From contig NZ_OEST01000008.1 of the NCBI RefSeq assembly GCF_900241005.1, positions 89,019 to 153,018 on the forward strand: a stretch of DNA of 64,000 bases. Direction: 5' to 3'. Origin of the DNA: Bacteroides cutis (GTDB taxonomy: Bacteria; Bacteroidota; Bacteroidia; Bacteroidales; Bacteroidaceae). The notes below the pieces were generated by a model. The model was not told where the DNA came from, did no database searches, and saw only the letters and a list, made by a program, of their open reading frames with translations. Below, piece by piece: positions 17,178-26,100 of the stretch. Position 1 is the first letter of the stretch. Every line of letters begins with the position of its first letter. Position numbers and translations under genes: made by a program.

Positions 17178-18000
17178 TAACCACTGTCCCAATTATCATA
17201 AGTATCGTGCAAATTATAGATCCTTCAAATCCGAAAGAACCACCATTCATTATATTGGCTTCGGGAAAATGCAGGGTCAGTAAGCTAGTACCAAATTTGT
17301 TGCCACTGACTTCATAACCTAATATTGGGCCTTGCAGCCAATTCCAGAACCAGTGTAAAGCAATAGGAAAACAAAGATTACGGGTATATAGATAGGATGC
17401 CCCTAAAAGAATTCCTGCCAACACAATGTTGAGGAACGGCAGAAAAGCAAAATTAGGGTTTGCGATGTGTATCAATGAAAAAAGGATGGAAGAAATGAGA
17501 AGTGCCCAAAACTTGTTCACACCTGCATCCAGCAAACGCCCCAAGACAAAACCGCGTAAAGCCAGTTCTTCTGTGATGCCTACCAAGAGAAAAAACATCA
17601 AAGTCATCAGCAAAGTAGATAGTTGAAAGGTTATTCCTGTTACCTCTACCACGCCTACAAGTAGAGAAAACCCAAAACCTATCATATAAAGTACAAAAGC
17701 GAACAAAGTTCCACCCAACCAATCTTTCCAACGTCCTTTCAAAGAAAGTCCTAAACCGGTAAGCGAGAGCCCACGAAACCGCAATACAATCCATGCTGCC
17801 AAAAACACACCGATCAGCATGATCGTTTCATTTATCATGAGAAAAGGAATGTTCTCCGCCATATCTGTACCCTTCAGTTTATCAAACAGGACTCCAAAAG
17901 GTATAGTGATAAACATCATTATAATAAATGCAAGCACTATAAACATGATAATATCTACTGCGGCAAGTCCTACACGTATCTTTTTAGTCATTGCTTCCAT
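17110..18000 (-). CDS. CPBP (CAAX/Abi) intramembrane metalloprotease
   Basis: Multi-span membrane protein with the three CPBP motifs: GITEELALRGFVLG (EExxxR), LFSLIHIANPNF, and ALHWFWNWLQG near the C terminus. Homologues are intramembrane proteases that process prenylated or other membrane proteins; some give bacteriocin immunity. The target here is unknown. A longer frame starts at 18045, but a -7 element on this strand (18034-18041) would place the transcript start near 18027, so the ATG at 18000 (MEAMTKK) is preferred. The 3' end runs 68 bp into tex on the opposite strand. Confidence 0.88.
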   Translation of the reverse strand: MEAMTKKIRVGLAAVDIIMFIVLAFIIMMFITIPFGVLFDKLKGTDMAENIPFLMINETIMLIGVFLAAWIVLRFRGLSLTGLGLSLKGRWKDWLGGTLFAFVLYMIGFGFSLLVGVVEVTGITFQLSTLLMTLMFFLLVGITEELALRGFVLGRLLDAGVNKFWALLISSILFSLIHIANPNFAFLPFLNIVLAGILLGASYLYTRNLCFPIALHWFWNWLQGPILGYEVSGNKFGTSLLTLHFPEANIMNGGSFGFEGSIICTILMIIGTVVIIKFLVPLQSSSTVSSCGQDPH

Positions 18001-18033
18001 AAACAAAATCGGATATAATTGATTAATATCCGA

Positions 18034-18041
18034 CAAAAATA
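18034..18041 (-). promoter_or_regulatory. -7 element of the CPBP protease gene
   Basis: It reads TATTTTTG on the minus strand. Its position decides for the internal ATG at 18000 over the frame's first ATG at 18045. Confidence 0.4.
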
Positions 18042-18085
18042 ACAATAAAAAGAAAAAACATTAGTAATTCTTTGCATATTCTCGC

Positions 18086-18093
18086 TATATTTG
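18086..18093 (+). promoter_or_regulatory. -7 element of the LRR protein gene
   Basis: TATATTTG is an exact TAnnTTTG, 28 bp before the ATG at 18122. Confidence 0.5.
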
Positions 18094-18121
18094 AAGCACT
18101 TAATTAATCTGAATTCAAAAC

Positions 18122-19168
18122 ATGAGCCTAAGAAAAATACTATTAGTCACTGTTGGAATGTATTTCATGCTGAATGTCTCCGCACAGAATTCCAAAAGAT
18201 ATTATGTAGCCAAACCGGGTACTTTAGTTGAAATGTTGACTGAAAATGAAGCCAACCAAATAACTCATCTTACACTGCAGGGTAAGCTGAATGCTATTGA
18301 CTTCCGCCACTTAAGAGACAAATTCAAAAATTTGCAGATATTGGATATTTCTACCGCATCCATCAGTATGTATGCCGGAAAGAACGGCACGCATCCTGAC
18401 CGTTTTTATGTTTATCCCGCCAACTGTATACCTTCGTATGCCTTCTGTACGCAAGTCAACGACAGTACATTCACAGGAAAGACATCGCTGACAAGAGTGA
18501 TTATATCCGACAAGACTAAAAACATTGAAGATGGTGCATTCAAAGGTTGTACCAATTTGAAGATCTGCCAGATCCGAAAGAAAACTCCTCCCAATTTACT
18601 GCCCGAAGCATTGGCAGACAGCATAACAGCCATATTTGTACCACTAGGCAGTAGTGACTCTTATCGTCGTGGGAAAAGATGGGAAGCATTTGCATTCATC
18701 GAAGGAGAACCGATAAGTATTACTGTACAAATAGGGATGATGGGAAGCTTGGCAAGTGAACTTATTCAGAAAGGTATACAACCCAAAGATGTGAATTTTC
18801 TCACTGTGGAAGGTAAGATGGATGAAGCCGATTTCACTTTGATACGCAACTATATGCCCAATCTCGTTTCTATTGATTTATCGAAAAGTAATGCCACAAT
18901 AATTCCCGACTATACTTTTACACAAAAGAAATATCTACTAAACATCTCCTTGCCTCATGCTTTGAAAAGTATCGGACAACGTGCCTTTAGCGGTTGTACC
19001 CGTTTATGCGGTACCATAATATTACCTTCCAGTGTAACAGCTATTGAATATGGAGCTTTCATGGGCTGTACCAACTTGCGTAAAGTACTTGCTACAGGAA
19101 ACAAAATTACGACCCTTGGGGATAATATTTTCGGAGAAGAAGAAGATAAATTGATTTATAAACAATAA
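18122..19168 (+). CDS. Secreted BspA-type leucine-rich repeat protein
   Basis: 348 residues with a signal peptide (about 1-21, ending NVSAQ). Two blocks of LRR_5 repeats are visible: SFTGKTSLTRVIISDKT-like and AFKGCTNLKICQI in the first half, and AFSGCTRLCGTIILP and AFMGCTNLRKVLATG in the second. A repeated segment (LTLQGKLNAIDFRHLR and LTVEGKMDEADFTLIR) suggests an internal duplication of an N-terminal domain plus LRR block. Such proteins are surface or periplasmic binding proteins; the partner is unknown. It is a single gene flanked by its own promoter and a hairpin. Confidence 0.88.
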   Translation: MSLRKILLVTVGMYFMLNVSAQNSKRYYVAKPGTLVEMLTENEANQITHLTLQGKLNAIDFRHLRDKFKNLQILDISTASISMYAGKNGTHPDRFYVYPANCIPSYAFCTQVNDSTFTGKTSLTRVIISDKTKNIEDGAFKGCTNLKICQIRKKTPPNLLPEALADSITAIFVPLGSSDSYRRGKRWEAFAFIEGEPISITVQIGMMGSLASELIQKGIQPKDVNFLTVEGKMDEADFTLIRNYMPNLVSIDLSKSNATIIPDYTFTQKKYLLNISLPHALKSIGQRAFSGCTRLCGTIILPSSVTAIEYGAFMGCTNLRKVLATGNKITTLGDNIFGEEEDKLIYKQ

Positions 19169-19173
19169 TTCAA

Positions 19174-19239
19174 GCACGGACTACGCGGATTTTTTATTTA
19201 ACCAATAATATCGCAGTCTGTACCCCCCGTAATCCGTGC
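19174..19239. terminator. Possible bidirectional hairpin between LRR and ABC-F genes
   Basis: GCACGGACTACG (from 19174) pairs with CGTAATCCGTGC (ending 19239) with one mismatch across a ~40-base loop. It lies between two converging genes. It is not followed by a clean T-run, so confidence is limited. Confidence 0.45.
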
Positions 19240-19295
19240 CCCAAAATACATTATCTTACCGGAGCGCGAATGCCATCACGCCCCTAAGTTCATAT

Positions 19296-20912
19296 TTATT
19301 CCCCGTACATCCGTGTTTTCAATTCCTTGATATGGTCGGAAGTGATATACTCATCATATTCCATCATCTTATCAATGATACCATTCGGTGTTAATTCAAT
19401 GATACGGTTTGCTACAGTCTGAATAAATTCGTGGTCATGAGAGGAGAACAGAACATTCCCTTTATAAATCTTCAGATTATTATTGAAAGCCTGAATAGAT
19501 TCCAAATCAAGATGATTGGTAGGTGTATCTAAAATCAGACAGTTGGCATTACGCAATTGCATACGTGCAATCATACAGCGCATTTTTTCACCTCCCGACA
19601 GCACACTGGCTTTTTTCAAGACCTCTTCACCAGAGAAAAGCATACGCCCAAGAAAACTCTTCATATACACTTCATTTCCTTCACCAAACTGACTCAACCA
19701 ATCTACTAAATTCAAATCGGTATTGAAAAAGTCTGTATTATCCAATGGTAAATAAGCTGTGGTAATCGTAACACCCCAGTTGAAAGTTCCCGCATCCGGT
19801 TTTATGTTACCATTGATAATCTCAAACAAAGCAGTCATAGCACGTGGGTCATGTGAAAGAAATACAATTTTATCCCCTTTTTCAACGTTAAAGTTTACAT
19901 CACGGAACAATACCGTACCATCTTCCAAGGTCTTCGTCAAACCCGACACTTCCAATATCTGATTACCCGGTTCACGCTCCGGTGTAAAGATAATGCCTGG
20001 ATATTTACGGGAAGACGGTTTGATTTCTTCTATATTGAGTTTCTCCAGCATCTTCTTACGGCTGGTAGTCTGTTTACTTTTTGCTACGTTGGCACTGAAA
20101 CGGCGAATAAACTCTTCCAACTCCTTCTTCTTCTCTTCAGCCTTGGCCTTCTGATTCTGCTGCTGACGAAGAGCCAACTGACTGGATTCGTACCAGAAGC
20201 TATAATTACCGGCAAAAAGATTGATTTTTCCATAGTCAATATCCACCGTATGTGTACAAACAGAATCGAGGAAGTGACGGTCGTGACTCACTACCAACAC
20301 TGTATGCTCAAAATTAGAAAGATACTCTTCTAACCAGCTTACGGTATCCATGTCCAAGTCATTGGTAGGCTCATCCAGCAACAAGTTATCCGGGTTACCA
20401 TACAAAGCCTGTGCCAACATGACACGCACTTTTTCTTTATTATTCAGTTCACCCATCAATACATAGTGCTTGTCTTCCTTAATACCCAATCCACTAAGAA
20501 GGGCAGCCGCATCACTTTCGGCATTCCATCCATCCAGTTCTGCAAACTTTTCTTCAAGCTCAGATACCTTCAAGCCGTCTTCATCGGTAAAATCTTCCTT
20601 CGCATATAACTCTTCACGCTGTTTCATAATGTCCCACAACACCGTGTGTCCCATCATTACAGTATCCATCACTGTAAAAGCATCCCACTTAAAGTGGTCT
20701 TGGCTCAAAACAGAAAGACGTTCACCCGGTCCTAACATAATAGACCCGGTAGTCGGATCTAAATCTCCCGAAATAGTCCGTAGGAAAGTCGATTTTCCGG
20801 CACCATTGGCACCAATAATTCCATAACAATTACCACTTGTAAACTTCAGGTTTACATCATTGAACAACACTCTTTTACCAAACTGTACCGAAACATTCGA
20901 GACTGTAATCAT
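19296..20912 (-). CDS. ABC-F family ATPase (YbiT-like)
   Basis: 538 residues with two ABC ATPase domains and no membrane segment. The first has Walker A GIIGANGAGKST and Walker B DNLLLDEPTND. The second has the signature VLSGGEKMRCMIARM and LILDTPTNHLDLES. The second Walker A region (KIVFLSHDPRAMTALFE) is degenerate compared with GxxGxGKS, a feature also seen in YbiT-like members. ABC-F proteins act on the ribosome as translation factors or in antibiotic resistance. Domain layout and length fit the housekeeping YbiT group rather than a resistance type. Confidence 0.92.
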   Translation of the reverse strand: MITVSNVSVQFGKRVLFNDVNLKFTSGNCYGIIGANGAGKSTFLRTISGDLDPTTGSIMLGPGERLSVLSQDHFKWDAFTVMDTVMMGHTVLWDIMKQREELYAKEDFTDEDGLKVSELEEKFAELDGWNAESDAAALLSGLGIKEDKHYVLMGELNNKEKVRVMLAQALYGNPDNLLLDEPTNDLDMDTVSWLEEYLSNFEHTVLVVSHDRHFLDSVCTHTVDIDYGKINLFAGNYSFWYESSQLALRQQQNQKAKAEEKKKELEEFIRRFSANVAKSKQTTSRKKMLEKLNIEEIKPSSRKYPGIIFTPEREPGNQILEVSGLTKTLEDGTVLFRDVNFNVEKGDKIVFLSHDPRAMTALFEIINGNIKPDAGTFNWGVTITTAYLPLDNTDFFNTDLNLVDWLSQFGEGNEVYMKSFLGRMLFSGEEVLKKASVLSGGEKMRCMIARMQLRNANCLILDTPTNHLDLESIQAFNNNLKIYKGNVLFSSHDHEFIQTVANRIIELTPNGIIDKMMEYDEYITSDHIKELKTRMYGE

Positions 20913-20955
20913 CTTTATATTTACGATTTAATTATGATTTACTATTTTGAAGTTG

Positions 20956-20963
20956 CAAAGATA
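20956..20963 (-). promoter_or_regulatory. -7 element of the ABC-F gene
   Basis: It reads TATCTTTG on the minus strand, 44 bp before the start at 20912. It lies beside the GTTAAC array, which could therefore affect this gene as well as grpE. Confidence 0.5.
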
Positions 20964-20991
20964 CGAAATAATACTCTAAATCAGGCTACAA

Positions 20992-21095
20992 CAAGTTAAC
21001 TTCTTGCATCAGATGAAGTTAACTAACTATACACAATGAAGTTAACTAACTGCATCTTATTCAGTTAACATTATACAAATGCGATATTAACTTCC
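20992..21095. repeat. 23-bp-period GTTAAC array upstream of grpE-dnaJ
   Basis: GTTAAC occurs at 20995, 21018, 21041 and 21064, exactly 23 bp apart. A fifth, weaker ATTAAC follows with TTAAC at 21087 (22 bp on). Units 2 and 3 share GAAGTTAACTAACT, units 1 and 3 share TGCATC at the same offset, and unit 1 has the 10-bp palindrome AAGTTAACTT. The array ends ~42 bp before the grpE -7 element, a typical place for activator or repressor sites. It matches neither CIRCE nor CtsR-type heat-shock operators. The binding protein is unknown. Confidence 0.75.
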
Positions 21096-21136
21096 TATTT
21101 ATAGAATATTTCGCTGTCAATCTGACATAAAAGTAC

Positions 21137-21144
21137 TACCTTTG
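21137..21144 (+). promoter_or_regulatory. -7 element of grpE-dnaJ
   Basis: TACCTTTG is an exact TAnnTTTG. No TTTG is seen at the -33 position, which fits a promoter needing help from the upstream array. The transcript start would be about 21150. Confidence 0.6.
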
Positions 21145-21148
21145 CAAC

Positions 21149-21163
21149 GTTTTCGACGAAAAC
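21149..21163. promoter_or_regulatory. 15-bp perfect palindrome at the grpE transcription start
   Basis: GTTTTCG-A-CGAAAAC is a perfect inverted repeat starting five bases after the -7 element, so it covers the expected start of transcription. This is a classic repressor position. It does not match the CIRCE sequence. Confidence 0.55.
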
Positions 21164-21268
21164 AGTCTTTTTGGCAAAGTTTTTGCAGAAGAAGTGGTAT
21201 CATATTAACTTAAACCCTTGACAACAATGAAAACAAAAACATTTTATAAGAATAATAAGCATAACAAT

Positions 21269-21853
21269 ATGAATTCTAAAGAAAAAGAAACCAACAAAGA
21301 AGAAGAATTGAAAGCTCAGGCTGTTCCCAATGAGGAAGAGACAATTGAAAAAGAAACTTCCGAAAAAGAAGAGACACCTTTGACCGAAGAAGAAAAGCTG
21401 AGTCAGGAGTTGGAAAAAGCCAATCAGGAAATTGAAGAACAGAAAGATAAATATCTGCGTTTGTCTGCTGAGTTTGACAACTATCGTAAACGTACAATGA
21501 AAGAAAAAGCTGAACTTATACTGAATGGCAGTGAAAAGAGTATCAGTAGTATTCTTCCTATCGTAGACGATTTTGAGCGTGCCATCAAAAACATGGAAAC
21601 AGCTACTGACGTTGCTGCCGTAAAAGAAGGCGTTGAACTTATCTACAATAAGTTTATGAATGTATTGGGACAGAATGGTGTAAAGGTTATTGATACCAAA
21701 GAACTCCCTCTTGACACAGACTATCACGAAGCAATTGCCGTAATTCCGGCACCTGACGAAGCACTGAAAGGTAAAATTCTGGATTGCGTACAAACCGGTT
21801 ACACGCTAAACGACAAAGTCATCCGCCACGCCAAAGTAGTGGTTGGAGAATAA
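21269..21853 (+). CDS. grpE: Nucleotide exchange factor GrpE
   Basis: Co-chaperone that releases ADP from DnaK. It has an N-terminal charged, disordered region rich in Glu/Lys, a long coiled-coil helix (about residues 50-90), then the conserved core with KYLRLSAEFDNYRKRT and the C-terminal beta domain (DTDYHEAIAVIPAP, GYTLNDKVIRHAKVVVGE). The start MNSKEKE at 21269 fits the family better than an upstream in-frame ATG at 21227 or TTG at 21218, which add a Lys/Asn-rich tail. It is 12 bp from dnaJ in the same operon. Control is probably through the array and palindrome upstream. Confidence 0.93.
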   Translation: MNSKEKETNKEEELKAQAVPNEEETIEKETSEKEETPLTEEEKLSQELEKANQEIEEQKDKYLRLSAEFDNYRKRTMKEKAELILNGSEKSISSILPIVDDFERAIKNMETATDVAAVKEGVELIYNKFMNVLGQNGVKVIDTKELPLDTDYHEAIAVIPAPDEALKGKILDCVQTGYTLNDKVIRHAKVVVGE

Positions 21854-21865
21854 CATAAAAGTTAT

Positions 21866-23032
21866 ATGGAAAAAAGAGATTATTACGAAGTATTGGAAGT
21901 CGAAAAAACAGCATCGACAGAAGAAATAAAAAAAGCTTATCGTAAAAAAGCCATTCAATATCATCCGGATAAAAACCCGGGTGATAAAACGGCGGAAGAG
22001 AAGTTCAAAGAAGCGGCAGAAGCATACGATGTATTAAGTAATCCGGACAAACGTGCCCGTTACGACCAATTCGGCCATGCCGGACTGGGTGGCGCTGCCG
22101 GCAATGGAGGGCCGTTTGGTGGTTTCAGTGGCGGTATGTCCATGGATGACATTTTCTCCATGTTCGGTGACATTTTTGGCGGACACAGCAGTGGATTTGG
22201 CGGTTTCGGCGGATTTGGCGGTGGTAGTGCCCAACAACGCCGTTATCGTGGTTCGGATTTGCGGGTAAAGGTAAAACTGAACCTGAAAGAAATCTCTACC
22301 GGTGTTGAAAAGAAATTTAAACTGAAAAAATATGTTCCTTGCAACCATTGCCACGGAACAGGTGCCGAAGGTGACGGAGGTGCAGAAACTTGTCAGACTT
22401 GTAAAGGTAGTGGTACGGTTATACGTAATCAACAAACCATTCTCGGTACTATGCAGACACGTGCCACTTGCCCCACATGTGGTGGTGAAGGTAAAGTTAT
22501 CAAGAATAAATGTAAGGAATGTGCCGGTGAAGGTATCGTTTACGGTGAAGAAGTAGTATCTGTAAAAATTCCCGCAGGCGTAGCAGAAGGTATGCAACTC
22601 TCCATGAATGGTAAAGGTAATGCCGGTAAACATAATGGTGTACCAGGCGATCTTCTGATACTCGTAGAGGAAGAAGCTGATAAAGAGTTAATCCGTGACG
22701 AAAATGACCTGATATACAACCTTCTCCTCAGTTTCCCAACAGCAGCTTTAGGTGGTGCAGTAGAAATCCCTACTATTGACGGCAAAGTGAAAGTAAAGAT
22801 CGAATCGGGTACACAACCGGGTAAAGTTCTTCGCCTGCGTGGTAAAGGTTTACCCAATGTAAATGGATATGGGACCGGTGATTTATTGGTAAATATCAGT
22901 GTATATGTTCCTGAAACTCTAAACAGAGAAGAAAAGAAAGTTCTTGAAGAAATGGAAACATCGGATAATTTCAAACCGAATACATCAATTAAAGAAAAGA
23001 TTTTCAAAAAGTTCAAGAGTTTATTCGATTAA
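21866..23032 (+). CDS. dnaJ: Chaperone DnaJ
   Basis: Type I Hsp40, 388 residues. The J domain has the HPD triad (QYHPDKNPG). A Gly/Phe-rich region follows (about 70-125, with FGGFGGFGGG), then four zinc-finger repeats (CNHCHGTG, CQTCKGSG, CPTCGGEG, CKECAGEG) and the client-binding C-terminal domains. It stimulates DnaK ATPase and delivers clients. It is the second gene of the grpE-dnaJ operon, ended by a very long palindrome. Confidence 0.97.
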   Translation: MEKRDYYEVLEVEKTASTEEIKKAYRKKAIQYHPDKNPGDKTAEEKFKEAAEAYDVLSNPDKRARYDQFGHAGLGGAAGNGGPFGGFSGGMSMDDIFSMFGDIFGGHSSGFGGFGGFGGGSAQQRRYRGSDLRVKVKLNLKEISTGVEKKFKLKKYVPCNHCHGTGAEGDGGAETCQTCKGSGTVIRNQQTILGTMQTRATCPTCGGEGKVIKNKCKECAGEGIVYGEEVVSVKIPAGVAEGMQLSMNGKGNAGKHNGVPGDLLILVEEEADKELIRDENDLIYNLLLSFPTAALGGAVEIPTIDGKVKVKIESGTQPGKVLRLRGKGLPNVNGYGTGDLLVNISVYVPETLNREEKKVLEEMETSDNFKPNTSIKEKIFKKFKSLFD

Positions 23033-23041
23033 AATAAATTC

Positions 23042-23100
23042 TACTATAAAATCGTCAAAAGCGGGATAATAATTATCCCGCTTTTGACGATTTTATAGTA
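23042..23100. terminator. 59-bp perfect palindrome, bidirectional terminator
   Basis: The arms 23042-23070 and 23072-23100 are perfectly complementary over 29 bp around a single central A. The core is AAAAGCGGGATAAT and T-rich/A-rich outer arms provide U-tracts for both strands. It separates dnaJ (plus) from the converging sialate esterase gene (minus). Confidence 0.85.
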
Positions 23101-23108
23101 TTAATTTC

Positions 23109-26100
23109 CTATTTCTCCAATCGAATTCTAGTGATCTCCGGAGTACGTATGCCCGGTTTCAGTTCGCCATTAATATAGAACAAGTCTTTACCCCATACCA
23201 CACATGCAGCGCCTGCTCGAGCTGTAGCGGGAATACATTCTATAGTTTGCCATTTCTCACGATGAGTATTATAGGCAAGTAAAAAACAATTAAAACGATA
23301 CCATTCTACCGGATGTGATAAATAATCTGGAGCAGGTTTTCGAAGTGCTTGCAAGAAAATATCTTTATTCACCCCTCCCATACAAAGAATCAGACTATCT
23401 CCCCAAGCAACGGCAGTACCTCCTCCTAATGAAATCGTTTCTCCCTGCCTATTTACAGGAGCAGGCAAAGATGTCCATTTTCCTGAATTCGGCGAATACA
23501 CATACCCATCCAGTGACAATGAAGCTGGAGAACCTCCCACCCCAACCGCAAAACCACCCCATAGATAAAAAGCCGGACGACCTGTTACATCAGTTTGCAC
23601 TGCACACACCGGTTGTATACGGGGAAGACCGGGAAAATCCGGAAGTTTTTGCCAACCTTCTAAAAGTTTTTCCAAATTCAGACAATAAAAAACATTAGAT
23701 GGTTTACCATCTTTATTACCTCCGGCAATATATACTGTATTACCTAAAATACAACCCGACATATTATCCAATGCACATGGTAAAGACGGCAATACTTCTA
23801 TAAGCACTTTTTTATCATTCTCCATACTAATGCGATATACCGTATTCAATGTCCCTTCAGCATTCATACCTCCTACACAAACAATTCCATCCGAAGTAGA
23901 AACCGACACTCCATAAGCCACAGGTTGCGGAAATTCCCCTACCTTTCGCCAAAAGAACACAGAATCGTCCGAAAGTTCTGTAACATAGATATCCCGATAG
24001 AACTCTTTGCTTCCTCCATCCTTGGCGGATTTTTTTGGAAAGTTACATCCGCCGGCTATCAAAAGCCACCCATCTGTAACCCCTGCAAAACAGGCAGAAA
24101 CCCCTTTCGCAAAATTCTTATCCTTTTCTGGAAAACCCTTCATAGCCTGTATATCCACTACATTTACATATGCAGAAATCGCTTCTGCACGGAAAGTAGA
24201 AGCAGGTAGTCCAGCAGCATTTACCAAATTCGCACGAGTAAACGGTTGCCACCCATAACGTACATAGCGCGGAGATTTTAAATTCTTACTATACACTTTC
24301 AGACAATTATTTTCCACCTCTGCAATAGCCGGTTCAAACAGTCCATCTATTTCGGCCACTTCAAATGTACGCAACGCTTTTCCATCAGCGCTATGCATTC
24401 CTTCCCCATAATCAAAAGAGACATATACTGCACCATTCCGGAACTCGGCACTACGGAACAAAGGCCCGGAGGGTACTATATGTTTCCAACCATACGTTTT
24501 GTTTAATGCCCAATAAGCCAATCGTTCCCCAATAGGTCGCTTGTCAGTAGGATGCACATTCAAAGAGTCTCCTTTATCACTGGACACCACCATCCCTGTA
24601 TTCCGGATATCCTTCATCAAACGACGTTGGCTGTCACGAAACCAAGGCCATGACGGACGATCGATACTTGAAAGCTGTACATAATAAAAAGGCATCTCTG
24701 AATTCGACCAGTTTTTACGCCAACTTTCCACCAGAAGTTTAAAAAGTTTTTCGTGCACATCTTTATTATGCGCATTCGATTCTCCCTGATACCAAATGAC
24801 TCCTTTCAACGGAAATTGCCTCAAAGGACGAATACCTGCCTCAAACAAATAACAAGGCTCATAAGGATGACGTTGCCGGTTATTTTCTGATTTCCGCACA
24901 TTCAAAGCCGCTCTGCCACGTACCCAATCTTGGATAAAATCATTTTTTGTCCAATTCCTCAATATTGCAGGGAACCGATACTCCAGTGTATTACGGTCAA
25001 TCCAAGCTTCTGCCGGTGAACCTCCAACAGCATTACAAATCAATCCGACAGGAACTTTCAAACTGTCCTGTAACATTTTACCAAAATAATAGGCTATAGC
25101 AGAAAAGTCTCTTGCGGATTGCGGAGAGACAGTTTCCCACTTTGTATCTTTATAGTATTGCAAACTATTCAACGAATCAAGTACGGTACTCTCCCATTCT
25201 ACGGCATTCGTACGCCAACGCGCTTTCATATCAAACAATCGTATCCTACTATTAGTAGCTAACGGAATATCCTGTTTCCCGGAAATGGCTTCTTTCATCA
25301 TAAATTCCATATTAGATTGTCCCGAACATAACCAAACTTCACCTGCCAATATATCCTTATATTGCAAGGTTGTTTTCTGACCATCCGTTATAGTCAATGT
25401 ATAAGGTCCTCCTGCAGAAAGCGGCAACAAAGTTACTTCCCAATGTCCGTCACTACCCACTTTTACTGTTTGCTTTTGCTTAGCTATACTCACTGTCACC
25501 ATTGCTCCGGCATTAGCCATACCTTGAATATGCAACGGAATATTACGTTGTAAAACCATACTATCCGTATAAAGCATGGACATCTGCAGTCCGCCAAAAT
25601 CACCGGTTATCGCTGAATAAACTGTTTCCGCCAAAATTCTGGCTCCTGCCGGATTAGGATGCACTGCATCCGGAAACATAAAAGGATAAGGATATAATGG
25701 TTTCTCAAAGTCGATGAGTTGCACATCTGCAAACCGAGCTACAGTTTCGATGGCTTGCTGTATTTCCCCTCGCCAATCACGAGTACCGGATTCAAAACGC
25801 TGATGACGATCTGAAATGGGAGTCAGTCTAGCGATAAGAATTCTACATTGAGAGGACTTAGCCTTGAATGTATGTATCAAGTCCAAATAGTCTTTCACAA
25901 AACTATCCCTATAATTAGGCCAATTACGTGGATCTGTATCATTAATTCCCAAATGGATTACCACAATATCGGCAGTAAACTCTATAGCCTGTTGATATTC
26001 CTTTTGTAAAATATAAGGACGATGTCCTTTAGCCAACAAGGTAGTTCCTGATTTTCCAAAATTCGCTACTTCATAGCTATCTCCTAAAAGTTGTTGTAAC

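Noticed and set aside
18001..18045. Longer N terminus of the CPBP protease
   Set aside because: The extra residues would be encoded upstream of the expected transcript start and do not resemble the family.
20992..21095. Replication origin iterons or DnaA boxes
   Set aside because: No TTATCCACA-type box, no AT-rich unwinding region of usual size, and no rep or dnaA gene. Position between two promoters favours transcription control.
21218..21268. GrpE start at TTG 21218 or ATG 21227
   Set aside because: The added Lys/Asn-rich tail has no match in the family as I know it; MNSKEKE at 21269 fits better. The ATG at 21227 cannot be fully excluded.
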